Below the pieces are notes generated by a model. That model saw only the letters and a list, made by a program, of their open reading frames with translations. It was not told the DNA's origin and searched no databases. From positions 1 through 20,133 of the IMG/VR virus record IMGVR_UViG_3300043100_000038: 20,133 nucleotides of DNA; one strand, given 5' to 3'. The position numbers and the translations under genes are program-made. Origin of the DNA: a virus. Of the stretch, positions 6,909-13,511 are shown piece by piece. Numbering within the stretch: position 1 is the stretch's first letter; each line of letters starts with the position of its first letter.

Positions 6909-8055
6909 CGAACTCCCCCATGCGCGCACTGAACAACTGTTCAAGCTCGGTGCGCTGTGTTGGATCGGCCACCCGTTTGATGAGCAATGACGCCTCATCG
7001 AGCGCGGGCACATCGGGGGCATCGTTGAGCATCGCGGCCACGTGCGCGAAGGTGAGCGGCGCATCGGTGGCGGCGGCCTTCGGTGCGCCCTTCGCAGGGG
7101 CCGCCGCCGCGCTGCCGGCGCCTTCGGTTTTGGCATCCGTTTTCGCGTCGGCCTTCGGCTTCGGTGTGGGTTTCGGTGCCTTGCCTGCGGCCTTTTTCTT
7201 TATCCGCGCCTTAACCGCGGCGGTGCCGGTGCCCTCGGGCTCGGGCGCATCATCACCGGCTTCATCGGTCGATGGCTCGCCCATATCGAACCACTCACCG
7301 GCATCGCTGATGCCATCGCGAAGGCTCGCATACACGCGCTTGAGATTGACCACCTGCGCGGGCGTGATCGCATCAAGCCGCCGCTGTATCCGCAGCTCGA
7401 TGTGCTCTTTCGTGATGCCGAACGGGGCGAAGGCCTCGACCATCTTTGCCATGCCTTCGGGTGATGTATCGGCTTTGGCCTTTAGTGTGAGATCGGCCTG
7501 TGTCATCGCGCGTTCGATCACATCGGCAGGTATCACGGCTTCAATGCATGCACGTAAGCGCCGCTGCGCCATGTTCGCGCAGAGTTCATACACGTCACGC
7601 TCATCGGTGAGCACATACCCGCCGCCCTTCGCTTCACCACGGTCACGCCAGTGCGGCACGATAAAGGCGATGCGCTTGCGGGTGCGCGCTTCGAGATCAA
7701 CCGCATAGGCTTCGATCTCGGAGAACGGAATGTTGTGACCATCAACACCGCGCGAGCGCACACGCCACCCAGTGTCGATGTTGCGCCACGCGCCTGCGAT
7801 GGCTTCCATGGCCTTGATGCTCGGGCCGCGAATATCGGTGCCGCCCTTCGAGTAGGAATACTGACTCTTTTCGGCAAGATCGGGCCGCGCGAAGGCGTTC
7901 AGTATCCGGTCGACACCGGCGCGCTCATCGCGGGGAAACTGCTGCGCCATCAGATAATTCACCTGCAGGTCGGCAAGCTCGCGCGATTGGTCCTGGCGCG
8001 CGCCTGCCGTATCGCCACGGCCCTGCGGCGCAGGGAACTCGGCAAGATCATTCAT
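6892..8055 (-). CDS. Probable single-strand annealing (recombinase) protein paired with YqaJ exonuclease
   Basis: This 387-aa protein has a folded N-terminal domain (about 30-260) with FPRDERAGVDRILNAF, GGTDIRGPSIKAMEAIA and IPFSEIEAYAVDLEA, then LTDERDVYELCANMAQRRLRACIEAVIP. A long Ala/Lys/Pro/Asp-rich linker follows (about 270-335) and a small helical tail. I recognise the N-terminal pattern from phage proteins encoded next to lambda-exonuclease-type nucleases, where the partner is usually a Red-beta/RecT-like annealing protein. It lacks an obvious RecT or Erf signature, so the annealing role is inferred from the neighbour and architecture. It overlaps the exonuclease gene by 4 bp (ATGA). 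Confidence 0.72.
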   Translation of the reverse strand: MNDLAEFPAPQGRGDTAGARQDQSRELADLQVNYLMAQQFPRDERAGVDRILNAFARPDLAEKSQYSYSKGGTDIRGPSIKAMEAIAGAWRNIDTGWRVRSRGVDGHNIPFSEIEAYAVDLEARTRKRIAFIVPHWRDRGEAKGGGYVLTDERDVYELCANMAQRRLRACIEAVIPADVIERAMTQADLTLKAKADTSPEGMAKMVEAFAPFGITKEHIELRIQRRLDAITPAQVVNLKRVYASLRDGISDAGEWFDMGEPSTDEAGDDAPEPEGTGTAAVKARIKKKAAGKAPKPTPKPKADAKTDAKTEGAGSAAAAPAKGAPKAAATDAPLTFAHVAAMLNDAPDVPALDEASLLIKRVADPTQRTELEQLFSARMGEFDDEQT

Positions 8056-8954
8056 TGTGGCTCTCCCTTTTTCGTGTAACGGAAATCAACGTATTTCATG
8101 GGCTCGACCTCATAGCCCTTGCGCTCGATGATCTTGCGGCGGTACGCGCCACCGTTCGGCAGGATGCCGATGGATGCCGAGCCCATCATGTGCATCAGGC
8201 GCGCGCGCGCGGCATCCGCACCGGCCTGCATCAGCTTCGCCTGCTCATCGAAATCGAGCCGCGCGTAATGCATGGTTTCGGCTTCGATGGGCAGGTGAAT
8301 GGTGGTGCCATCGGTGCCGGGATACATCCGTTTGAGCAGGCCGATGGCAGTGGGGTGCGTATAGTCGAGCGGGGGTGCCTCGCCGCGCTCAACGTGTTTC
8401 CAGAAATCCGCCTCGCCTTCGATGAGCATGGCGCTCATTTCTTCATCGCGCTCGATGTGATAGACCACGAGCCGGTTGCCGCCCACGCAGGCCGCAAGGT
8501 GCCACCGGTCATAACCGCTCACGGTGAGATAGTGATGCACCTGCAATAAATAATCGGGCGGCACCTGGTCTGAATGCTCTTCACCCCATTCACCGAAGCG
8601 AAACGCCATCGAATCGACGTTTTTGCACTCAAGGCCTTCGCGCTTGCCGTCAATGGTGCGGTCGTAGTTGGCGAGCATGAACGAGTGTTTGCGGTGCTGC
8701 GCGATGCGGTTATGTTTGCGCAGCTTTACGCCATACCGCCGCGCGTACATCACCGCAATCGGCTCTTCGAGCAGCTTGCCGAACTCGGTGCGCTCAATCG
8801 CATCGAGCGCGGTGATGTGCGAATCAAGCTGCCCGGTTTTTTCCTCGAACAACTGCAGCGGTGTCTTGTTCATGCTCTGCCCGAGTGACGCCGCCGCATC
8901 GCTGCCGCCGATACCCTTGCGGCGGTTTTCGAGCCAGCTTTCACGCGCATTCAT
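8052..8954 (-). CDS. YqaJ-type viral recombinase / lambda-exonuclease-like 5'-3' exonuclease
   Basis: This 300-aa protein shows the YqaJ/lambda-exonuclease (PD-(D/E)XK) pattern. It has GIGGSDAAASLG near residue 15, GKLLEEPIAVMYARR near 60, FMLANYDRTIDGKREGLECKN near 91-112 (the D...E-x-K catalytic core) and YLLQVHHYLTVSG near 136. Such enzymes resect dsDNA 5'-3' to give 3' tails for annealing and recombination. The ATG at 8954 is preferred because GAGG lies 8 nt upstream. A GTG at 8963 is in frame but directly abuts that ribosome-binding site. It overlaps the downstream annealing-protein candidate (ATGA) and forms a recombination module with it. Confidence 0.9.
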   Translation of the reverse strand: MNARESWLENRRKGIGGSDAAASLGQSMNKTPLQLFEEKTGQLDSHITALDAIERTEFGKLLEEPIAVMYARRYGVKLRKHNRIAQHRKHSFMLANYDRTIDGKREGLECKNVDSMAFRFGEWGEEHSDQVPPDYLLQVHHYLTVSGYDRWHLAACVGGNRLVVYHIERDEEMSAMLIEGEADFWKHVERGEAPPLDYTHPTAIGLLKRMYPGTDGTTIHLPIEAETMHYARLDFDEQAKLMQAGADAARARLMHMMGSASIGILPNGGAYRRKIIERKGYEVEPMKYVDFRYTKKGEPQ

Positions 8955-9132
8955 GGTGCTCACCTCGGGTGAGAAGCCACAAGCGCGAAATCAGCACACG
9001 CGGCTCGGGATAGGTGTAACGCTGCCGCCACCATGCACGGCGCAGCGCCTTCGGGATGGTTCGCAGGGTTGGGCGGTAACTCATCGGCGCGCGCGCATCG
9101 AAGTGATACGCGCAGCGCGCGGCCCCGTTCAT
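8941..9132 (-). CDS. Small basic hypothetical protein, 63 aa
   Basis: This 63-aa protein begins MNGAARCAYHF and is strongly basic and aromatic (RRAWWRQRYTYPEPRVLISRLWLL). The ATG at 9132 overlaps the previous stop by 4 bp (ATGA), which fits this operon better than the longer frame to 9216. I recognise no family. The Trp/Arg-rich segment could bind nucleic acid or be a short hydrophobic helix. It overlaps the exonuclease gene by 14 bp. Confidence 0.55.
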   Translation of the reverse strand: MNGAARCAYHFDARAPMSYRPTLRTIPKALRRAWWRQRYTYPEPRVLISRLWLLTRGEHHECA

Positions 9133-9410
9133 TGCAGGCCACCGGCGCGCGCTTCGGCAATGACCTGGCACGGGCAGCGCGGTGCCTGGGTGCGCTCGAT
9201 GAGCACGCACAGCCACAAGCCGGGGGCATGTTCGGACTGCTGCAGGCCGCGCGCCTCGAATGCGTGCTCGAAGCCCTGCGCGTTTTTACGGTCAAGCGCT
9301 TCGGACCACACCGCGTCGGGATCATCACCCACCACGGTGATGAGTTTTCGATGGTCATATGCAACCGTTTCAAACACGGCAAGAAACGGCGGATTTTCAG
9401 GCTCGGTCAT
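9129..9410 (-). CDS. Hypothetical protein, first gene of leftward recombination operon
   Basis: This 93-aa protein begins MTEPENPPFLAVFETVAYDHRKLITVVGD. It looks like a small alpha/beta protein with no clear motif and a C-terminal Cys pair (APRCPCQV). I do not recognise it. The ATG at 9410 is preceded by GGGAG about 8 nt upstream, and a near-consensus promoter on the same strand lies at 9452-9480. It is therefore the promoter-proximal gene of the ten-gene leftward operon. It overlaps the next gene by 4 bp. Confidence 0.68.
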   Translation of the reverse strand: MTEPENPPFLAVFETVAYDHRKLITVVGDDPDAVWSEALDRKNAQGFEHAFEARGLQQSEHAPGLWLCVLIERTQAPRCPCQVIAEARAGGLQ

Positions 9411-9451
9411 TGTCCTACTCCCTGTGAATAACTTGCCGTGAATGAGTGCGG

Positions 9452-9480
9452 ATAATAGGAATACGCCGCAGCGGTTTCAA
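9452..9480 (-). promoter_or_regulatory. Near-consensus leftward promoter for recombination operon
   Basis: On the minus strand TTGAAA (9480-9475), a 17-bp spacer and TATTAT (9457-9452) match the sigma-70 consensus at 5/6 in each hexamer. Transcription would start near 9445, about 35 nt before the first gene of the operon. The -10 overlaps a DnaA-box-like 9-mer (TGCGGATAA, 9447-9455), so DnaA or an initiator could regulate it. Confidence 0.78.
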
Positions 9481-9543
9481 TGCCTTTTTTTTGGGGCCTG
9501 ATTTTTAAATGCACCGCACAATCGGTGGATAACTTTTAATCAA

Positions 9544-9576
9544 AAGGGGCATCGAAGGGGCATCGAAGGGGCTTCG
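9544..9576 (+). repeat. 11-bp direct repeats (AAGGGGCATCG family), locus 1
   Basis: Three tandem 11-bp units are present, AAGGGGCATCG twice and AAGGGGCTTCG once. They are non-coding and lie inside the origin-like region. Identical or near-identical units recur within the O-like gene and before the endolysin gene. Confidence 0.9.
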
Positions 9577-9703
9577 GAATTTTGTTCCGGCCCATCATGC
9601 GGCGCGCATACGTCATACCCGCCGAAAGCCCTGCCCGGTGGATAACTCAGGCCGGTTATGCGAAATAGGTGCCATATATTGCATCGCGTCACGGCGCAGG
9701 TGC

Positions 9704-9730
9704 AACCGCCGTTTTAAGCGGGTTTTTTTT
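9704..9730 (+). terminator. Terminator-like hairpin with T8 tract in origin region
   Basis: CCGC and GCGG arms (9706-9709, 9718-9721) flank an 8-nt loop and are followed by one G and eight T (9723-9730). The stem is short, so termination is uncertain. If active it would stop rightward RNA from the 9480-9700 region, perhaps an origin primer or small RNA. Confidence 0.4.
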
Positions 9731-9786
9731 CATCAGGGTTTTCCCTTTAAATTAACCCGTGCGGCGCACAAAATGAGTGGTTTGCG

Positions 9787-9811
9787 GGGTGTCTGAATGC
9801 ACAGGACACCC
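9787..9811. promoter_or_regulatory. Inverted repeat GGGTGTC-N11-GACACCC, candidate operator
   Basis: Perfect 7-bp arms (9787-9793 and 9805-9811) are separated by 11 bp, giving 18 bp between half-site starts, or about 1.7 turns. This suits a dimeric repressor or initiator. It lies upstream of the perfect DnaA-box pair and the rightward operon. No protein is assigned. Confidence 0.4.
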
Positions 9812-9917
9812 GGCAATGTCAATACCCATAAGGCGCGCATAAAACCTGTGGATAACTAGGCACTTATCCACAAGCAGCGAATGCTTTCAGGAAACCGCTT
9901 TCACGTGCTTTACGCGT

Positions 9918-9946
9918 TTGATTTGAATGCGGATAAGGCCTATTTT
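9918..9946 (+). promoter_or_regulatory. Possible rightward promoter for replication operon
   Basis: TTGATT (9918-9923), a 17-bp spacer and TATTTT (9941-9946) each match 4/6 of the sigma-70 hexamers. The spacer contains a DnaA-like 9-mer. RNA would start near 9953, about 34 nt before the 26-aa leader ORF. It is weak by consensus and is listed because of its correct position and spacing. Confidence 0.35.
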
Positions 9947-9986
9947 TCTAAATCCGATCACCGGCAATGCAGCAGGGAGAGCCACC

Positions 9987-10067
9987 ATGAACACCGCACC
10001 AACGGGACAGCGCCACCCCCCTTTTATACGCCTCACCGATGGGCCTGCACTGCATAACGCCTCGTGA
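9987..10067 (+). CDS. 26-aa leader ORF coupled to the O-like initiator
   Basis: An ATG at 9987 has AGGGAG about 8 nt upstream, the same kind of ribosome-binding site used by confirmed genes here (for example before 13508 and 18824). The peptide MNTAPTGQRHPPFIRLTDGP... has 26 residues and stops at TGA 10065-10067. That TGA overlaps a GTG (10064) that is the first in-frame start of the next gene. I recognise no domain. It may be a real micro-protein or a leader whose translation controls initiator synthesis. The ribosome-binding site and the overlap are the only evidence. Confidence 0.45.
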   Translation: MNTAPTGQRHPPFIRLTDGPALHNAS

Positions 10068-10078
10068 CGGGGGCGCAC

Positions 10079-11230
10079 ATGCAAGCGCGCAATTACGGGC
10101 GAGTCATGCCCGAATACTGGACCGGGCGCACCGGCCAGCGCATCCAGAAACACGGACCCGAAGCCGTGGTTGTGGGTGCCTATCTCATGTCAAGTCCGCA
10201 CAGTACGATGCTCGGTCTCTATCACCTGCCGCTGCTCTACATCGCGGAAGAAACCGGGCTCGGTTTTGAAGGGGCATCGAAGGGGCTTCAGGGGTGCATC
10301 GATGCGGGTTTCTGCAGCTACGATCACGGCACCCGTTTCGTGTGGGTGCACGAGATGGCGCGCTTCCAGATCGCGGACCATCTTGAGGCCAGCGACAAGC
10401 GTGTCAAGTGGATGCAAAAACTCTATGACGGCATGCCCGAAAATCCGTTTCTCACACCGTTTTTCGAGCACTATCACCGCGCGTTCAAACTCACCAACCG
10501 GCGCGTCTTTTCGCCCGATTCACTTAGCACAACTACAAGCCCCTTCGAAGGGGCATCAATGCCCCTTGCAAGCCCCTTCGAAGGGGCATCGAAGGGGGTG
10601 GGTGAAAAAGGCCCATCGAAGGGGTTGAAAAAGCAAGGGGCATCCAAGGGGCATCCAAGGGGCATCGAAGCCAGAAGCAGTAGCAGTAGCAGTAAACCCA
10701 GTGGTAAGGATAAGCCTTTGATACATCAAACCTCAGTGGTTGGGTTAGTTGGGTTGGTGGAAAAAGCAAGCCCCATCGAAGGGGCATCGAAGGGGCTTCA
10801 CGCGTTATCGCCAGCTTCGAGCGCAGAACCGCACGCCGACAAAGCGGCGCGCGGCACTCGCCTGCCGACCGGGTGGGTTTTGCCGCTGCCGTGGGGGCAT
10901 TGGGCGATGACCGAATGCGGGTTCGATGAGCACCGGGTGCGCGAGATCGCGGTGACGTTCGCGGACTACTGGCACGCGGTGGCGGGCGCGAAAGGTGTCA
11001 AGCTCGACTGGCTCGCCACGTGGCGCAACTGGTGCCGCAAAGAGCGCGATTACATCGCACAGGGCAACGGCCACCGCGCGAACGGCGCGGCCTACGACGA
11101 GCGCAGCCGTGACCGCAAACAGGCCTTTGCGGAACTGACGGGCGAAGCATCGGGCGATGACATACCGCCCGCCGATGTGGTCGACGTCGAAGCGCGTGAG
11201 GTGAGCCGTGACGCCATCACCAAGCATTAA
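10079..11230 (+). CDS. O-like phage replication initiator with internal iteron-like repeats
   Basis: This protein of about 383 residues starts at ATG 10079 behind a GGGGG stretch; a GTG at 10064 is an alternative start. The N-terminal domain (to about residue 130) has a winged-helix look (MQARNYGRVMPEYWTGRTGQ ... LGLYHLPLLYIAEETGLGF ... IDAGFCSYDHGTRFVWVHEM), like phage O/DnaD-type initiators. The middle is low complexity: 11-bp DNA repeats are translated as repeated EGASKG / SPFEGASKG units, then a Ser run. The C-terminal part has LDWLATWRNWCRKERDYI, a motif typical of phage replication proteins that contact the helicase loader. In lambda the origin iterons also lie inside gene O. The downstream P-like gene overlaps its end. 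Confidence 0.75.
   Translation: MQARNYGRVMPEYWTGRTGQRIQKHGPEAVVVGAYLMSSPHSTMLGLYHLPLLYIAEETGLGFEGASKGLQGCIDAGFCSYDHGTRFVWVHEMARFQIADHLEASDKRVKWMQKLYDGMPENPFLTPFFEHYHRAFKLTNRRVFSPDSLSTTTSPFEGASMPLASPFEGASKGVGEKGPSKGLKKQGASKGHPRGIEARSSSSSSKPSGKDKPLIHQTSVVGLVGLVEKASPIEGASKGLHALSPASSAEPHADKAARGTRLPTGWVLPLPWGHWAMTECGFDEHRVREIAVTFADYWHAVAGAKGVKLDWLATWRNWCRKERDYIAQGNGHRANGAAYDERSRDRKQAFAELTGEASGDDIPPADVVDVEAREVSRDAITKH
10269..10301 (+). repeat. 11-bp direct repeats, locus 2 (inside initiator gene)
   Basis: Three consecutive 11-bp units run AAGGGGCATCG, AAGGGGCTTCA and GGGGTGCATCG; the last is degenerate. They encode EGASKGLQGCI in the initiator N-terminal domain, so the repeat lies inside folded-domain coding sequence and not only in the linker. 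Confidence 0.8.
10537..10667. repeat. Iteron-like array with two perfect 16-bp palindromes, locus 3
   Basis: About nine 11-bp units occur in both orientations. GCCCCTTCGAAGGGGC, a perfect 16-bp palindrome, is at 10539-10554 and again at 10572-10587, exactly 33 bp (three units) apart. Further direct units lie at 10581-10591, 10635-10645, 10646-10656 and 10657-10667. The array encodes the low-complexity linker of the initiator and is the best candidate for initiator-binding sites. Confidence 0.88.
10768..10800. repeat. 11-bp repeats, locus 4 (inside initiator gene)
   Basis: Three units run AAGCCCCATCG, AAGGGGCATCG and AAGGGGCTTCA. The first two form an almost perfect 16-bp palindrome (10770-10785). 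They are in the linker-coding part of the initiator, about 100 bp after locus 3. Confidence 0.85.
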
Positions 11231-11741
11231 AACGCGCGGCCAGTGGATTTTCACGAAAATGGCGTCGATATACGGCGCGCGTTTTCTCGACATGTGGCGC
11301 GATGTGAACCGCACCGAAGCCGAAACGATGTGGACGCAGGCCATGCACGGCATGAGCGACGAAGCAATCCGGCGCGGCATTGCAAAACTTTTTCACACAC
11401 CGAAGCCGCCCACGCTGCCCGAATGGATCGCACTGTGTGCGCCCGAGCCTGCCATGTATCGGCAGCATCACCTTGCGCTCACTGATGACCGCCGCACATC
11501 ACCCGAGCAGGCGCGTGAGCAGCTTGCGCACATCCGCGAACTCGCCAACGGGATACTGCAGCAGCACGAGGTGCCAACCGGGCGCGGCATCCGGTGGGCT
11601 TACCGGCTACTGCAGCGCGCGGCGCAGGGTGAGCCCATCACCGCGCATCAGATCGGCTCTGCGAAAGATGCCATTGAGGCCTATGCGCCCACGCACGGCA
11701 CGATGCAGCGTGATCGCATTCCAGGCAGTGATGATGAGTGA
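11208..11741 (+). CDS. P-like replication protein, probable helicase loader
   Basis: This 177-aa protein starts at GTG 11208, with GAGG 6 nt upstream, overlapping the initiator gene by 23 bp. It has SIYGARFLDMWRDVNRTEAETMWTQAM, then SDEAIRRGIAKLF and PPTLPEWIALCAPEPAMY. The order 'GxxFxxxW...W...L/M-x-G-x3-I-x2-G-x4...PPTLPEFxxLC' resembles lambda P-like proteins, which bring host DnaB to the origin. The C-terminal third (RGIRWAYRLLQRAAQGE...) is helical. No Walker motif is present, which excludes a DnaC-type ATPase. Position after an O-like gene supports the role, but similarity to P is only partial. Confidence 0.62.
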   Translation: MTPSPSIKTRGQWIFTKMASIYGARFLDMWRDVNRTEAETMWTQAMHGMSDEAIRRGIAKLFHTPKPPTLPEWIALCAPEPAMYRQHHLALTDDRRTSPEQAREQLAHIRELANGILQQHEVPTGRGIRWAYRLLQRAAQGEPITAHQIGSAKDAIEAYAPTHGTMQRDRIPGSDDE

Positions 11742-12402
11742 GATCGTGAGCCCGGTGACCATCGGCACCGCTACGCTCTATCATGCGGACTGCCGTGACG
11801 TGCTGCCGCTGCTGCCTTCGTTCGATGCGGTGATAACCGACCCGCCCTATGGCATCGATTACCCGGCACGCGCCACGCAGTACCGACGCATGAATGGGCT
11901 TGCCGGTGAATCCTGGGATGCCGAACCATTCGGCCCGCTCGATGACGTTATCGCCAAGGGCGCGAAGGTGGTGGTATGGGGTGGCAATCATTACGCGCTG
12001 CCACTGAGCCGTTGCTGGTTTGTTTGGCACAAGCCCGATGGGCCGCCATCGTTTTCGCGCGTCGAACTCGCATGGACGAATCTTGACCGGCTCGCCGGGT
12101 ATTTCCGCCACACGGTGTCGGCCACGAATCCCGAGCGCTGCGGCCACCCCACGCAAAAACCGCTTGCGCTCATGGCGTGGTGCATCGCGCAAGCTGGTGC
12201 GCCTCGCACGATACTCGACCCCTTCATGGGCAGCGGCACCACGGGCGTGGCAGCGGTGCGCATGGGTTGCGAGTTCACCGGCATCGAATGCCGCCGCGAT
12301 TATTTTGAAATGGCCTGCGAGCGCATCGAGCACGCGCAACGCCAGGGTGCGCTATTCGATCACGAGCCGCTGCGCGACTTCGAGCAAGGGGCATTGCTAT
12401 GA
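11734..12402 (+). CDS. DNA adenine-N6/cytosine-N4 methyltransferase (DPPY type)
   Basis: This 222-aa protein starts at ATG 11734; an adjacent ATG at 11731 is equally possible. The catalytic motif FDAVITDPPYGIDY lies near residue 36, and the AdoMet-binding motif ILDPFMGSGTTGVAAVRMG is in the last third, preceded by HPTQKPLALMAWCI. Catalytic motif before the FxGxG-type motif is the beta-class order of phage amino-methyltransferases. The short middle section is the target-recognition part. It probably methylates phage DNA against host restriction or alters regulation. No restriction partner is adjacent. It overlaps the P-like gene upstream and RusA downstream (ATGA). Confidence 0.92.
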   Translation: MSEIVSPVTIGTATLYHADCRDVLPLLPSFDAVITDPPYGIDYPARATQYRRMNGLAGESWDAEPFGPLDDVIAKGAKVVVWGGNHYALPLSRCWFVWHKPDGPPSFSRVELAWTNLDRLAGYFRHTVSATNPERCGHPTQKPLALMAWCIAQAGAPRTILDPFMGSGTTGVAAVRMGCEFTGIECRRDYFEMACERIEHAQRQGALFDHEPLRDFEQGALL

Positions 12403-12896
12403 GCACGCGCGTGTGCTTCACCATCAGGGGCGAGCCTGCGAGCAAGGCCAACTCACGCGAGATCGTGGCGCGCAAATACCGCGATGCGCAGGGCAAGGTG
12501 CGCACCCGGCCCATGAGCATCAAGAGCGACAAGGCGCGCGATTACGAGCGCACGGCCATGCTGCAGATACCCGCACACGCACGTGTGCAACTCACCGGCC
12601 CGGTGCGCGTGATCCTGCGGATTTACTACGCGAGCGAACGGCCTGACCTCGATGAGTCGGTGATTCTCGATGCCCTGCAATCGAAGTATCGGACCGTCAA
12701 GCGCAACGGCAAGCCGGTGCGCGAATGCCTGCGCGAAGGCGTTTTTATCAACGACCGGCAGGTGCGGCAGAAATTTGTTTTTCACGGTATTGACCGCGCC
12801 AACCCGCGCGCCGAGATCACCGTGGAGCCCCTGCAGGCGCAGCAGATCGCGCTTGCGCTAGAACCCGATTACGACCCGTTTGAGGCCATCGCATGA
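12399..12896 (+). CDS. rusA: RusA-family Holliday-junction resolvase
   Basis: This 165-aa protein has an N-terminal FTIRGEPASKANSR strand-turn typical of RusA. It carries the acidic core ERPDLDESVILDAL (Asp83, Asp85, Asp91) and GVFINDRQVRQKF (Asp119). The DLD...ND pattern matches the catalytic aspartates of E. coli RusA, a dimeric Mg2+-dependent endonuclease that resolves four-way junctions. The segment between the two motifs (SKYRTVKRNGKPVRECLRE) is longer than in E. coli RusA. RusA enzymes are common in lambdoid early regions, where they process replication and recombination intermediates. The start overlaps the methyltransferase stop (ATGA). Confidence 0.92.
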   Translation: MSTRVCFTIRGEPASKANSREIVARKYRDAQGKVRTRPMSIKSDKARDYERTAMLQIPAHARVQLTGPVRVILRIYYASERPDLDESVILDALQSKYRTVKRNGKPVRECLREGVFINDRQVRQKFVFHGIDRANPRAEITVEPLQAQQIALALEPDYDPFEAIA

Positions 12897-13105
12897 ACCT
12901 GCCACGCACCCAACCGCTAGTTGCCCACGCACATGCCGTGCACCTGCGGCACGAAAACGAGCGCATGCGTGAAGCGTTAGACCTCATCGCAAAGATGAGC
13001 GAACACAGCACAAGCGCGCTCGTGCTGCAGGATGTGGCGCGCATTGCCCGCAACGCGCTCGGGCCGGTGTATCCACCGAACCCGGCATTAACGATTGAGG
13101 TTTGA
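12893..13105 (+). CDS. Small hypothetical protein, 70 aa
   Basis: This 70-aa protein begins MNLPRTQPLVAHAHAVHLRHENERMREALDLI. The ATG overlaps the RusA stop by 4 bp (ATGA). The sequence is one long charged, probably coiled helix followed by a short helix (SALVLQDVARIARNALG). I know no domain. It resembles the short helical filler proteins common in phage early operons. Confidence 0.6.
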   Translation: MNLPRTQPLVAHAHAVHLRHENERMREALDLIAKMSEHSTSALVLQDVARIARNALGPVYPPNPALTIEV

Positions 13106-13109
13106 AGCC

Positions 13110-13511
13110 ATGAACGATTCATCGAAAACAGGCGCGGCATGGGTCTCGCCTACATCCGCCGATCACGCCGACCTCAAGGCGCTCGCGCGGCACACAGTCT
13201 CATCGCGCGCCATGCTCGATGTGATCGGTGAGCGTGTGCGGCAGGTGACGGACCTCGGTTACACCGCCGATCACGATGACGTGCACGCCGATGGCTCGCT
13301 CAGTGAGGCCGCCGCCGTGTTCGTGCTCAACGCCTACGGATACAGCACGCACACCTTCGGCTATGGGAGCCTGAATGTGTGGGATGCCTGGGGCGTGGCG
13401 TGGTTCAAGCCGAAGAGCCTGCGGCGCGATCTCGTGCGCGCGGCGGCGCTCATCATCGCGGATATCGAACGGATTGACCGCAGTGAAACACCCAAGGGAG
13501 AGCAACCATGA
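13110..13511 (+). CDS. Conserved phage protein ('DD.H...E' family, EaA-like C-terminus)
   Basis: This 133-aa protein starts at ATG 13110, 4 bp after the previous stop. A TTG five codons upstream is in frame but poor. Key parts are IGERVRQVTDLGYTADHDDVH, SLSEAAAVFVLNAYG and WFKPKSLRRDLVRAAALIIADIERIDR. The pattern 'ER-x-RQ...GxTxxHDD-x-H...LxxAA...W-x-KP...RRDLVxAxALIxAEIERxDR' is widespread in temperate phage early regions and forms the C-terminal part of lambdoid EaA proteins. Its HDD acidic core hints at a metal-dependent helical fold, possibly nucleotide-related, but no activity is known to me. Confidence 0.75.
   Translation: MNDSSKTGAAWVSPTSADHADLKALARHTVSSRAMLDVIGERVRQVTDLGYTADHDDVHADGSLSEAAAVFVLNAYGYSTHTFGYGSLNVWDAWGVAWFKPKSLRRDLVRAAALIIADIERIDRSETPKGEQP

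Larger units (their letters stand above)
9423..9936. other. Candidate replication origin with DnaA-box cluster
   Basis: This intergenic region between divergent operons holds several 9-mers like the DnaA box TTATCCACA. Perfect copies are at 9847-9855 (reverse) and 9864-9872 (forward), forming an inverted pair 8 bp apart. One-mismatch copies are at 9423-9431, 9447-9455, 9524-9532, 9637-9645 and 9928-9936. It also has three direct 11-bp repeats (9544-9576) and AT-rich stretches (around 9736-9756). It lies directly upstream of the O-like initiator gene, which carries further repeats. Together these suggest an origin using host DnaA plus a phage initiator. Inferred from sequence only. Confidence 0.65.

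Noticed and set aside
6920-7708. 262-aa plus-strand frame
   Set aside because: It lies antisense to the 387-aa annealing-protein candidate and has Ala/Ser/Arg-rich, low-information composition typical of the opposite strand of GC-rich genes.
8668-9441. 257-aa plus-strand frame
   Set aside because: Antisense to the exonuclease and two neighbouring genes; it has no ribosome-binding site and no recognisable domain.
9447-9455. TGCGGATAA as part of a strong rightward promoter
   Set aside because: The nearest -35-like hexamer is only 12 bp away, too close for sigma-70; the leftward reading of the same region gives a much better promoter.
9887-10153. 88-aa minus-strand frame across the initiator start
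   Set aside because: It would run through the ribosome-binding site and start of the rightward operon; no start signal and no recognisable domain.
10537-10800. CRISPR array
   Set aside because: The repeat unit is 11 bp, back to back, without spacers of regular length or unique sequence, and lies inside a gene.
10805-11380. 191-aa minus-strand frame
   Set aside because: Antisense to the end of the O-like and start of the P-like genes, with composition like other shadow frames.
11638-12339. 233-aa minus-strand frame
   Set aside because: It covers the DPPY methyltransferase in the reverse direction; the sense strand carries all catalytic motifs.
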